Source: JBCCGG01 sp039029395
Lineage (GTDB): Bacteria; Pseudomonadota; Alphaproteobacteria; Kiloniellales; JAKSDN01
NCBI GenBank assembly: GCA_039029395.1
Contig: JBCCGG010000002.1
Location: 62,001 to 126,000, forward strand
Direction of reading: 5' to 3'
Length of the DNA: 64,000 nt
Below the pieces are notes generated by a model, which was not told the DNA's origin, did no database searches, and worked only from the letters and a program-made list of their open reading frames with translations. How positions within the stretch are numbered: the first letter of the stretch is position 1; each line of letters opens with the position of its first letter. Positions 7,382 through 15,470 of this stretch are shown one piece after another. Position numbers and translations under genes: made by a program.

Positions 7382-7999
7382 TCAGCTGCGCTCGGCGAGC
7401 GCCCGGCGAATCGAACGCGCGAGATCGTCAGGCGCTTGATCGTGCGGGAAGTAACTTGCCGAGGTGCCGCCCGGTTCGACCAGATAGATGTATGCGCTGT
7501 GATCCATAAGGTAATCTTCGCCGCCGCCGACCTTGGCGAAGTAGACCCGGTAGCTCTCCGCGACCGCCTTGACTGCCTCGGGCGTGCCGGTTAGCGCCAA
7601 GAAACGCGAGTCGAGCGCGCCGACATAGTCAGCCAGAACCTCGGGCCGGTCACGCTCCGGATCGAGCGTGACGAAGACCGGCTGGATGCCTGATGCCTCG
7701 TCGCCTAAGCGATCCAATGCCCGCGAGATATTGGAAAGCGTGGTCGGGCAGATATCGGGGCAATGAGTGTAGCCGAACACGACGATTTGAAAGCGGTCGC
7801 CGAGGCCACCCCAGGTGACCGCGCGGCCGACTTGATCGATCATCGGGACGCCGTCGCCGGACAACGCAAGCCGTCCGACCTCCAGGGGGCTGGCGAGTTG
7901 GCCCTCACGCCCTTTCAACCAACTCCACTCCGTTGCCAGAACGGCAAGCACGGCCAGGATGACGATGATGACCCGTCGGCTGCGCAAGGGTGACCACAT
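7382..7999 (-). CDS. SCO1/SenC-family copper chaperone, N-terminally anchored
   Basis: This 205-residue protein has an N-terminal membrane anchor (about residues 9-24) and a thioredoxin-like SCO domain with CPDIC (CxxxC) and a downstream His in MDHSAYIYL. It is the standard SCO architecture used for CuA assembly in subunit II. It is transcribed in the same direction as the oxidoreductase operon but is separated from it by 133 bp with its own FNR-type box. It is divergent from the Crp/Fnr regulator gene. It differs from the SCO at 3104-3895, which has its anchor at the C-terminus. Confidence 0.92.
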   Translation of the reverse strand: MWSPLRSRRVIIVILAVLAVLATEWSWLKGREGQLASPLEVGRLALSGDGVPMIDQVGRAVTWGGLGDRFQIVVFGYTHCPDICPTTLSNISRALDRLGDEASGIQPVFVTLDPERDRPEVLADYVGALDSRFLALTGTPEAVKAVAESYRVYFAKVGGGEDYLMDHSAYIYLVEPGGTSASYFPHDQAPDDLARSIRRALAERS

Positions 8000-8035
8000 G
8001 AGCGCCGATCCTGCACGAGGCCTCAGGCCAAGGCG

Positions 8036-8049
8036 TTGATTTTGGTCAA
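8036..8049. promoter_or_regulatory. Imperfect FNR/DNR-type box in divergent promoter
   Basis: TTGAT-TTTG-GTCAA differs from the FNR consensus TTGAT-N4-ATCAA by one base. It lies 36 bp (centre to centre) from a perfect box and 37 bp upstream of the SCO ATG at 7999. It probably serves the SCO promoter. Confidence 0.55.
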
Positions 8050-8071
8050 GTCCCGGGGAAGTGCCCGAGAA

Positions 8072-8085
8072 TTGATTTGAATCAA
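8072..8085. promoter_or_regulatory. Perfect FNR/ANR-type box in divergent promoter
   Basis: TTGAT-TTGA-ATCAA matches the FNR consensus exactly. It sits between the SCO gene and the Crp/Fnr regulator, 59 bp upstream of the regulator's ATG. The regulator's recognition helix has the E-x-x-S-R pattern that reads this half-site, so autoregulation is plausible. Confidence 0.75.
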
Positions 8086-8144
8086 GGAATGGGCCGAAGA
8101 TTTATCGTTTTCTGGGGTCCTCACAAGGCAGCGAGGCTGAGCCA

Positions 8145-8891
8145 ATGTCGAACGCGATGAGCCATGCCGAAAGTGCCCAAGGTCCGATCGGTCTTTCCAA
8201 CCAAGATGCCGAGATTCTGGCGCGCTTGCCGCTCTTGGCGGGCCTGTCGGCGGACTCCGTCCAGGACCTGCTGCGCGATGCCGCCGTTCAGACCTATGAT
8301 CGTGGCACCCTGCTCTTCGTGCAGGACGACCCGGCGACCCGCTTTTTCGTCATTCTCGATGGTTGGGTCAAGCTGTTCCGCAACTCGGAGAGTGGCGACG
8401 AGAGCGTTATTGCCGTGTTCACCCGTGGTGAGTCATTTGCCGAGGCGGCGATTTTCGGCGATTCGCGTTATCCCGTGAGCGCAACCGTGGTCGAAGATTC
8501 GCGCCTGCTGGTCGTGCCCGCTATGCACTTCCTCAGGCGCCTGTCGGAGAACGGCGACTACGCACTGAAGATGATGGCTTCGATGTCCCGGCACCTGCGC
8601 CAATTGGTGACCCAGGTCGAGCAACTTACTCTCAATTCCTCCGCCGAGCGGTTGGCCGCGTTTCTTCTGAAGCTGAGTCCGCGGGACGACGGCGCCGTGG
8701 TCATCCGCTTGCCGTTCGACAAGTCCTTAATCGCCGGCCGGCTCGGCATGCAGCCGGAGACCTTTTCCCGGTCGCTGAACAAGCTGCGCGGACTTGGCGT
8801 GGAGTGCAAAGGCCCGCTGGTCAGCGTCGCCGATGTGGCGGCCCTGCGCGGCGCCGGCGCGGCCGGTGGCCTGAAGACACGGCGTCTCTAG
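8145..8891 (+). CDS. Crp/Fnr-family transcriptional regulator (DNR/NNR-like, no Fe-S cysteines)
   Basis: This 248-residue protein has a cyclic-nucleotide-binding-like beta-roll (about residues 28-145), a long dimer helix, and a winged helix-turn-helix. The recognition helix reads QPETFSRSLNKL, giving the Glu205-x-x-Ser208-Arg209 pattern of FNR-class proteins that bind TTGAT half-sites. The N-terminal cysteine cluster of FNR is absent; the only Cys is near the C-terminus. Such proteins include DNR and NNR, which respond to NO, probably through heme. FNR-type boxes flank its promoter and the heme-copper operon, and hemN follows 4 bp downstream. The NO-sensing role is an inference from this context. 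Confidence 0.85.
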   Translation: MSNAMSHAESAQGPIGLSNQDAEILARLPLLAGLSADSVQDLLRDAAVQTYDRGTLLFVQDDPATRFFVILDGWVKLFRNSESGDESVIAVFTRGESFAEAAIFGDSRYPVSATVVEDSRLLVVPAMHFLRRLSENGDYALKMMASMSRHLRQLVTQVEQLTLNSSAERLAAFLLKLSPRDDGAVVIRLPFDKSLIAGRLGMQPETFSRSLNKLRGLGVECKGPLVSVADVAALRGAGAAGGLKTRRL

Positions 8892-8895
8892 CGGA

Positions 8896-10251
8896 ATGGG
8901 CGCCTCGCACGCGAATCTGCTGCAAAAGTACAGCCGGCCAGTGCCGCGCTACACCAGCTATCCGACTGCGCCGCACTTCCACGCCGGCGTCGGGGCCGCG
9001 ACCTATCGCCGCTGGCTCGCCGAGCTGCCCGACGCGCCATTATCGCTCTACTGCCACATTCCATTTTGCGACAGCCTCTGTTGGTTCTGCGGCTGTCACA
9101 CAAAGATCGTCCGACGCTATCAGCCGGTGTCCGACTACCTCGAGGTGCTAAGCTCGGAAATCGATCTGGTGGCGGACGCAACCGGAGAGACTCGCAAGCT
9201 GAGTCATCTGCACTTCGGCGGCGGCAGCCCGACAATGCTACGCCCCTCGGACATCGCGGCATTAACCGGCAAGCTGTGGGATAGGTTTGAGCGGGCCTGC
9301 GATCTGGAGCTCGCGGTCGAGATCGACCCTCGGGATATGGACCGCGAGCAGGTTCAAACCTGGGCGGCGCACGGCATGACCCGCGCCAGCCTGGGGGTCC
9401 AGGACTTCAACCCCGAGGTTCAGCGCGCGATCAATCGGGTTCAGACTCTGGCCACCACCGCCCGCGTGGTCGAATGGCTGCGCGCCGCTGGCGTCGCCGG
9501 CATCAACATCGACCTTATGTTCGGCCTGCCCCATCAAAGCGTGGACCATGTGCTCCAAACCATCGAGCAGGTACTCGAACTGGCACCCGACCGGCTGGCA
9601 CTGTTTGGCTATGCCCATGTGCCTTGGATGAAGACCCATCAGCGGCTGATACCGAGCGAGGCCCTGCCCGGCCCCGGCGAGCGGCTCGAGCAAAGCGAGG
9701 CGGCGGCCCGGCGCCTGATCGAGGCCGGCTATGTGCCAATTGGCCTGGACCACTTCGCCCGACCGACGGATCGCTTGGCCCAGGCCGCCGGTGAGGGAAC
9801 CTTGCACCGGAACTTCCAGGGCTACACCAACGATCGGGCGCGAACGGTGATCGGCTTGGGCGCGTCGGCAATTGGCGGCTTGCCACAGGGCTACGTCCAG
9901 AACCAAGTGCCGCTGCGCGACTACGCCGAGGCCGTGCGGCGTGGCCGCCTGGCGGCCTGCCGGGGTGTCACGGTCACGGCGGACGACCGGCTGCGGCGCG
10001 CGGTGATCGAGCGCCTTATGTGCAGCTTCCAGGTCGACTTGGCCCAGACCGCGCGTGACCTAGGCGCGCCGGTACAGGGTTTTGGCGACGAGCTGGCGGC
10101 GCTCAGCGAGATGTCGCGCGACGGCTTGGCCGTCGTCAAGGGCGACCAAGTGACCGTCACGTCGCTCGGCCGGCCATTCTTGCGCTCGATCTGCGCAATC
10201 TTTGACCGATACCTGCAGCCCGACCAGGCGCGCCATTCCCAGGCGGTGTAG
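8896..10251 (+). CDS. hemN: Oxygen-independent coproporphyrinogen III dehydrogenase (radical SAM)
   Basis: This 451-residue protein catalyses the oxygen-independent oxidative decarboxylation of coproporphyrinogen III in heme synthesis. The radical-SAM cluster motif CxxxCxxC is seen at Cys58, Cys62 and Cys65 (HIPFCDSLCWFCGC), with the extra Cys67 typical of HemN. A glycine-rich GGGSPT segment and the C-terminal HemN domain follow. Length matches the family. The gene starts 4 bp after the Crp/Fnr regulator and is probably co-transcribed, which is a common arrangement in anaerobic and denitrification regulons that need heme without oxygen. Confidence 0.95.
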   Translation: MGASHANLLQKYSRPVPRYTSYPTAPHFHAGVGAATYRRWLAELPDAPLSLYCHIPFCDSLCWFCGCHTKIVRRYQPVSDYLEVLSSEIDLVADATGETRKLSHLHFGGGSPTMLRPSDIAALTGKLWDRFERACDLELAVEIDPRDMDREQVQTWAAHGMTRASLGVQDFNPEVQRAINRVQTLATTARVVEWLRAAGVAGINIDLMFGLPHQSVDHVLQTIEQVLELAPDRLALFGYAHVPWMKTHQRLIPSEALPGPGERLEQSEAAARRLIEAGYVPIGLDHFARPTDRLAQAAGEGTLHRNFQGYTNDRARTVIGLGASAIGGLPQGYVQNQVPLRDYAEAVRRGRLAACRGVTVTADDRLRRAVIERLMCSFQVDLAQTARDLGAPVQGFGDELAALSEMSRDGLAVVKGDQVTVTSLGRPFLRSICAIFDRYLQPDQARHSQAV

Positions 10252-10295
10252 ACTCTCGCTCCGGGTCCCTGCCAGCCATCTCCATCAAGGAAAGG

Positions 10296-11165
10296 TCAGC
10301 CTTGGTAGGCGCTGACCGGCATGCCGGGCACATCGACCTGTGCGACGAAGAGGCCGCCGGAAAGCGGCGCCTCGCGCAATTGCGCTTCGGAGAGTCCCAA
10401 CCGGGCGGTTGTGATGCACAGCATATCCAACGCCGCGCCGCCGAATGCCAGGCTGGTGATCAGCGGCACCGGTAGTTTTAGCACCTGTGCCAGCTTGCCG
10501 TCCGGATCGTAGCGTTTGACCTGCCAGCCGCCCCAGCAGGCACTCCAGACGAACCCGTCTGCATCCACAGCCAAGCCGTCGGGAATCCCGTCTTTCTGGT
10601 CCGCGACTGCGAAACAGCGCCTTCCATTGATCGAGCCGGACTCCAGGTCGAAATCGAACTTGTAGATCGTGCTCGTTCCGCTATCGGTAAAATACATGAT
10701 CTTGCCATCGGGGCTCCATCCGAGGCCATTGGACACAGTGACACCGGCAAGCATCTTCGAGACACGCCCGGTTGAATCGACCTTGTAAAGGGCGCCAAGA
10801 GGCTCAACTTCGCGCCGGTCCGTGCTGCCGACCCAGAAGCGGCCCCGTTGATCGCATTTGCCATCGTTGAATCTGGTGTTGGCCAAGGCAGCCTCAGGCG
10901 ATGCGAATATCTCCAAGCTCGTCAAGTCGGCGCCGATGAAGGCCAACCCGCTATCGATGCCGGCGATGAACCCACCGTCTTGGCGGGGGACGATGCAGCC
11001 GATCTCGTGATCGATCATCGCTCTCTCCATGGCCCCGCTGTCCGGCGCCCATCGGAGAATCGACTTTCCATCGACATCGACCCAGTACAAGGCCTTCTCG
11101 CAAGCGTGCCAAAAAGGCGCTTCGCCGAGGAGCGCTCCGGCCGGCCACACGCATTCGATGTCCAT
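10296..11165 (-). CDS. SMP-30/gluconolactonase-family protein
   Basis: This 289-residue six-bladed beta-propeller has the metal-binding residues of the SMP-30/regucalcin family: Glu in GEAPFW, Asn in NTRFNDGK, Asn in SNGLGW and Asp in PDGLAVDADG. Family members hydrolyse sugar lactones. A GTG nine bases upstream (11174) is possible, but ATG at 11165 begins the conserved part. It is the last gene of the minus-strand polyamine-type ABC operon, 33 bp after the permease. A sugar-lactone role is not obviously linked to polyamines, so either the transporter carries another substrate or the enzyme acts on a different ester. Confidence 0.88.
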   Translation of the reverse strand: MDIECVWPAGALLGEAPFWHACEKALYWVDVDGKSILRWAPDSGAMERAMIDHEIGCIVPRQDGGFIAGIDSGLAFIGADLTSLEIFASPEAALANTRFNDGKCDQRGRFWVGSTDRREVEPLGALYKVDSTGRVSKMLAGVTVSNGLGWSPDGKIMYFTDSGTSTIYKFDFDLESGSINGRRCFAVADQKDGIPDGLAVDADGFVWSACWGGWQVKRYDPDGKLAQVLKLPVPLITSLAFGGAALDMLCITTARLGLSEAQLREAPLSGGLFVAQVDVPGMPVSAYQG

Positions 11166-11198
11166 TGTCAGCACTGCATTCTACGCTTGATCCGTGCT

Positions 11199-12014
11199 TT
11201 ATCTCTTGGATCGGCGGCGCAACAGCAGCTGCGCGGCAATCAGGAGTGTGAGGGAGACCGCAAGCACCATTGTGCCTATTGCGTTGATCTCCGGCGTAAC
11301 GCCCCGGCGGATCGATGAGAACACATAGATGGGCAGTGTCGTTTGCGAGCCGGCGACAAAGAACGCGATGATGAAATCATCGAAGCTGAAGGTGAAGCTC
11401 AGCAGGAATCCGGCGAGAATCGCGGGAAACAGTTGCGGCAGGGTGACTTGACGGAACGTCGCCCAGGGCGTCGCGTAGAGATCGGATGAGGCCTCGATCA
11501 AAGCCCGATCCATGCCGGCGATGCGCGCGCGGATGATGACAATGACCAACGCCATGGTGAAAAGAGTATGGGCAGCGATCAGGGAGCCATAGCCCAAGTT
11601 CAACCGTGGCGGAGCGCCACCATCCGAGAGCCAAAGCGATTCCAAAATCGGATTCACGAAGTTGAACAGGGTGACCAAGGCGATGAGGGTCGCGATGCCG
11701 ATCACGATGCCCGGGATCATGATCGCCACATAGATCATTCCGTCGTAGAAAGTGCGCAAGCTGCCGCGCAGACGTTGCAAAGAAAGCGCCGCCATCGTGC
11801 CGATGACGCTGGCCAGGACAGCGGTGCAAGAGGCGACGGTGAGGCTGGTCAGGAGCGCCTCGACGACAAAGGGGTTTGACAAGGCCTTGCCGTACCACTT
11901 GGCTGAAAAACCCTGGAAATCGCTGGCATGTCGACCCGCATTAAAACTGAATAGAACGATCACCCCAATCGGAATGTAGAGGAACAGATAGACGGCTATG
12001 GCATAGAGTCTCAT
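11199..12014 (-). CDS. ABC transporter permease, PotC-like (spermidine/putrescine type)
   Basis: This 271-residue inner-membrane protein has about six membrane helices and the BPD-type EAA loop (ALIEASSDLYATPWATFRQVTLPQL). The N-terminus MRLYAIAVYLFLYIPIGVIVLFSFN is typical of PotC. It would form the channel with the PotB-like protein encoded just upstream (12 bp gap) and be driven by the PotA-like ATPase at 14177-15313. Confidence 0.92.
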   Translation of the reverse strand: MRLYAIAVYLFLYIPIGVIVLFSFNAGRHASDFQGFSAKWYGKALSNPFVVEALLTSLTVASCTAVLASVIGTMAALSLQRLRGSLRTFYDGMIYVAIMIPGIVIGIATLIALVTLFNFVNPILESLWLSDGGAPPRLNLGYGSLIAAHTLFTMALVIVIIRARIAGMDRALIEASSDLYATPWATFRQVTLPQLFPAILAGFLLSFTFSFDDFIIAFFVAGSQTTLPIYVFSSIRRGVTPEINAIGTMVLAVSLTLLIAAQLLLRRRSKR

Positions 12015-12026
12015 CGGGCCGCGCGC

Positions 12027-12890
12027 CTACATCAACGATACGTCGTCGCGCTGCGCCGAAGCGCGCCTCATGAGGCGCATGTAGACGGTCACCACGACCA
12101 ACATAACCATGACCAGCGCGGTTGCCACGGCGGATCCGTAGGCCCAGTTGCGGGATTGCAGGAACAGGTCCACAAGGGCGTTGCCGACGAAGAACACCTT
12201 GCCTCCGCCAAGCAGGGCTGGGATCAGAAACTCGCCCATCAAAAGGATGAACACCAGCATGCACCCCGTGGCCACGCCAGGGATCGAAAGCGGCAAGGTG
12301 ACTTGCCAAAAGGTGCCGAAGGGCGTGGAGCCCAAGTCGCTCGAGGCTTCCAAGAAGCCCTTATCCAGTTTCTCGAGGCTGACATAGATTGGAAAGACCA
12401 TCAGCGGCAGATAACCGTAGACAATGCCGACCAAGACCGAGAACGGCGTGTTGATCAAACGCACGCCTTCGATCCCTACTGTGTCCAGAAGAAAAGGGAT
12501 ACCGCGCCCGCCGAGAATGAAGATCCAGGCATAGGTTCTGATTAAGATGCTTGTCCAGAAGGGGATGATCACCAGAATCAGCAGTACCGTCTTGATCTTC
12601 GGATCGGCCTTGACCGCAAGATAGTAGGCCAGTGGATAAGCGACCACGAGCGCGGCAATCGTCCCGAGCGGCGCCAGTATCAGGGTGTTCTTGAAGGCGG
12701 TGAAGCGGGCGGGCAGGTTGGCGTACTGATCAAGCGTGAAGGCGGGCACATACCCGCCGGCAGCCCCCCTTTCTCCGAAACTGAAAACCAGCACGACAAG
12801 CAGGGGGAGGACGAGCATGAAGCCGAACCAAAGCGTGGCTGGCATCAACATTAACCTGTTGGTCCAGCGTCCCGGCATCGCTCCGGTCAC
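12027..12890 (-). CDS. ABC transporter permease, PotB-like (spermidine/putrescine type)
   Basis: This 287-residue inner-membrane protein has six predicted helices and an EAA loop (LEASSDLGSTPFGTFWQVTLPLS). A GTG start at 12890 is preceded by GGGGGAGG at 7 nt; the internal ATG at 12878 has a poorer site, so the GTG is preferred. It lies between the Tat-exported binding protein and the PotC-like permease. The N-terminal segment LMLMPATLWFGFMLVLPLLVVL is characteristic of the family. Confidence 0.9.
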   Translation of the reverse strand: MTGAMPGRWTNRLMLMPATLWFGFMLVLPLLVVLVFSFGERGAAGGYVPAFTLDQYANLPARFTAFKNTLILAPLGTIAALVVAYPLAYYLAVKADPKIKTVLLILVIIPFWTSILIRTYAWIFILGGRGIPFLLDTVGIEGVRLINTPFSVLVGIVYGYLPLMVFPIYVSLEKLDKGFLEASSDLGSTPFGTFWQVTLPLSIPGVATGCMLVFILLMGEFLIPALLGGGKVFFVGNALVDLFLQSRNWAYGSAVATALVMVMLVVVTVYMRLMRRASAQRDDVSLM

Positions 12891-12932
12891 GTTCGCGCCT
12901 CCCCCTCGCTGTAGTGCCGCCAGACGAATCCC

Positions 12933-14102
12933 TTAGGCGGATTTGAAGCGGGCCAGCAGCTCCGCACGGTTGGGGTCGGTCAAGGTCGCGGCCGCGCCGA
13001 ACTCCAAAGCGTCCAGCAGCTCCTGCGCCGGGTAGAGAATAGGATCTTCCAACAGCTCCGGCGGCAGCAGCTTGTTCGCTCTTGCGTCGGCGACGGGGTA
13101 GCCGTGGGCCAACACCTCCTTCGCATTGACCGAAGGATCCAAGAGGAAGTTGATCAAGGCGTAGCCGGCGGCCCGATGGGGCGCGCCCCGCGGCACGGCG
13201 TAGTAATCGCTCCAGATCTCACCGCCCTCGGCACCCAGCACATAGACCATCTCGGGCATATCGGTGTTGAGCTGCTTGCCGTCCCCGGTCCAGCACATGG
13301 ACATCCAAGCATCGCCGTTGCGCAGCGGCGGTTGATAGTCGCTGGAAATGGCATAGAGGTGAGGCTTGGCGTCGAGCAGCAATTTCTCCGCCTTCGCCAG
13401 TTCGGCTGGATCCACGGAGTTGAAGGAGTATCCGAAGTACTTCAGTGCGTTGCCGATCGTGGTCAGCTGATAGTCATGCACCATGGTCCGGCCCGAATAG
13501 CTGTCCATGGTCATATCCCAGAATTGCATCCAGGTGTTCGGCGCCTTGCCGCCGTTGTGCTCCGTATTGATGACGTAGCCGGTCGTGCCCCAGTTCTTCG
13601 GCATGGCGTAGACCGTTCCGTTGACAGTGCCGGCATCGGCAAATCGCGGATCGAACGCACCGGCGTCATAATTCGGGATCATCGCGAGGTCCAACGGCTC
13701 GATCAGATCTTCGCCCACATAGGTGGTGATCGTGTAGTTGGTCGGGACGAATACGTCCCATCCACTGCCGCCGGCCTGAAGCTTGGCCAGCATCTCCTCG
13801 TTCGACCCAAAGACATTGACCTGCACGTGGGCCCCGGTTTGCTCCGTGAAGTTCTCGAAATTCGCCACATCGTGGTAGTTCGGCCAGGTGGCCAGCACCA
13901 CGCGGTCGCCGATGTCGCCAGCGGCAAGCGCCCGGCGCGGCTTCAGTCCCGGGACCGCGGCTGCCATGACGGCGCTTGCCAGGCCGAGCCCGGTCACACC
14001 CAGAAAGTGGCGTCGAGACACGGAGCCCTTCTGATAGCGCCGCAACTCTTCCATAAACTTCTGTCGGGAAATGGGCAGATCATCCTTGTAGGTCTTACTC
14101 AT
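12933..14102 (-). CDS. Tat-exported spermidine/putrescine-type ABC substrate-binding protein
   Basis: This 389-residue periplasmic protein is of the PotD/PotF class. The N-terminus carries a twin-arginine signal (SRRHFLGVTGLG, around residue 35, followed by a hydrophobic stretch and AxA). Use of Tat suggests folding before export. The mature domain has PotD-like segments (VVLATWPNYHD; a GWDVFVPTNYTI segment). It lies between the ATPase gene (75 bp upstream) and the two permeases. A polyamine substrate is likely from the family but unproven, and opine or other cation substrates are known in related systems. Confidence 0.9.
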   Translation of the reverse strand: MSKTYKDDLPISRQKFMEELRRYQKGSVSRRHFLGVTGLGLASAVMAAAVPGLKPRRALAAGDIGDRVVLATWPNYHDVANFENFTEQTGAHVQVNVFGSNEEMLAKLQAGGSGWDVFVPTNYTITTYVGEDLIEPLDLAMIPNYDAGAFDPRFADAGTVNGTVYAMPKNWGTTGYVINTEHNGGKAPNTWMQFWDMTMDSYSGRTMVHDYQLTTIGNALKYFGYSFNSVDPAELAKAEKLLLDAKPHLYAISSDYQPPLRNGDAWMSMCWTGDGKQLNTDMPEMVYVLGAEGGEIWSDYYAVPRGAPHRAAGYALINFLLDPSVNAKEVLAHGYPVADARANKLLPPELLEDPILYPAQELLDALEFGAAATLTDPNRAELLARFKSA

Positions 14103-14176
14103 GGGCTCGCCTCCCTTGGGCTGTTGTCATCGTGGTTGTTGGCCGCACCTCGCCCGCATGACCGGCACGGCTGGTA

Positions 14177-15313
14177 CTAGGTATCCTCCAGGGCCAATGC
14201 GGTTTCATTCTTCCAGCCAATCGTCACCTCCTGGCCGGGATCGAAGCTTCCCCGGACGCTCTCCACATGCTTTGGGGACAGCACGAGCACATCCCCGTGA
14301 CCTTGGGTCGCGACCAGATACTCGGTGTGCTCGCCCAGGAAAATGCGATTCTTGACCCGCCCCGGCAGAGACACGTCAGTCCCCATCTGTTCGCTGTCGC
14401 AGTCGCTGTCACCGATCACGATGAGCTCCGGGCGTACGGCGATGTTGGCAAGGCCGCCGACCGAAAAGCCGCCGTCGCCCGTGATCGGAACGCAGGAAAA
14501 GGCCTCGCCGGTCTCGCTCTTGATCGTCACCGATCTGCCGTTCACGCTCGATACGGTTCCTGGGAAGAAGTTGGACTTTCCGACGAAATCGGCGACATAG
14601 CGGTTCAACGGCCGGTCATAGAGATCGCGCGGGCTGCCGGTTTGGACCACTCGGCCATCACGCATGATGCAGATACGGTCGCTCATTGAGAGCGCCTCTT
14701 CCTGATCGTGGGTCACCAGAACGAAGGTGATCCCCACGTCCCGCTGCAGGGTCTGCAACTCGATCTGCATGTCCCGCCGCAGCTTGCGGTCCAATGCCGC
14801 CAAGGGCTCGTCCAGCAGCAGCACGGTAGGCCTGTTGATGAGAGCCCGCGCCAAGGCGACCCGCTGCTGCTGGCCACCGGAAAGCTCCCAGACCCGCCGG
14901 CGGCCGAAGCCGGCGAGCTGGACCATCTCCAGAGTCTCGTCGACCTGTTTCGCGATCACGGACTGGGCCGGTCGCGGCCTTTGCTGGCGCAAGCCATAGC
15001 CAATGTTTTGGGCCACGGTCATATGGGGAAAAAGCGCGTACTGCTGGAAAACCATGTTGACGGGCCGCTTATGCGGCGGCACGCCGACGACCGAAACGCC
15101 GCCGATCAAGACATTGCCCTCGGAAGGTTGCTCGAAACCGGCGATCAGACGCAGCGACGTGGTCTTGCCGCAGCCCGAAGGACCTAGAAAGCTGAAGAAC
15201 TCGCCCTTGTGCACGCTGAGGCTCAGCTCATCCACGGCCATGACATCGCCGTAACGCTTGGTCACGGTCTCGAACTGAATGTCAGGCGAAGCAGAGCTGT
15301 CGCGCTGGCCCAT
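14177..15313 (-). CDS. ABC transporter ATP-binding protein, PotA-like
   Basis: This 378-residue ATPase has Walker A GPSGCGKTT, Q-loop, signature LSGGQQQR, Walker B VLLLDEPLAALD and H-loop THDQEEA, followed by a C-terminal TOBE/OB regulatory domain (about residues 270-375). The open frame extends 75 codons further upstream, but that part overlaps the divergent LuxR gene and has no family similarity. ATG at 15313, with AGGGAG about 11 nt upstream, gives the normal PotA length. It is the first gene of the polyamine-type operon. Confidence 0.93.
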   Translation of the reverse strand: MGQRDSSASPDIQFETVTKRYGDVMAVDELSLSVHKGEFFSFLGPSGCGKTTSLRLIAGFEQPSEGNVLIGGVSVVGVPPHKRPVNMVFQQYALFPHMTVAQNIGYGLRQQRPRPAQSVIAKQVDETLEMVQLAGFGRRRVWELSGGQQQRVALARALINRPTVLLLDEPLAALDRKLRRDMQIELQTLQRDVGITFVLVTHDQEEALSMSDRICIMRDGRVVQTGSPRDLYDRPLNRYVADFVGKSNFFPGTVSSVNGRSVTIKSETGEAFSCVPITGDGGFSVGGLANIAVRPELIVIGDSDCDSEQMGTDVSLPGRVKNRIFLGEHTEYLVATQGHGDVLVLSPKHVESVRGSFDPGQEVTIGWKNETALALEDT

Positions 15314-15411
15314 AACTTTGTCGGGCTCCCTCAAAACCTTACTTTCCGACGGCCATCGGTGGACTTTTGGTTCCCCCAGTGGGCCGAGCATGCCCGAACT
15401 GAGATTCGATG

Positions 15412-15433
15412 TATATACCCCCCAAGGTATATA
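15412..15433. promoter_or_regulatory. Inverted repeat in the LuxR/ABC divergent promoter
   Basis: TATATACC and GGTATATA form a perfect 8-bp inverted repeat separated by 6 bp. It lies 99 bp upstream of the ABC operon start and 38 bp upstream of the LuxR gene, in an otherwise GC-rich stretch. It is a good operator candidate for the adjacent LuxR-type regulator. Confidence 0.5.
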
Positions 15434-15470
15434 AGCTTGAAAACGTGCTTGGTAAGAGATATTACTGCCA

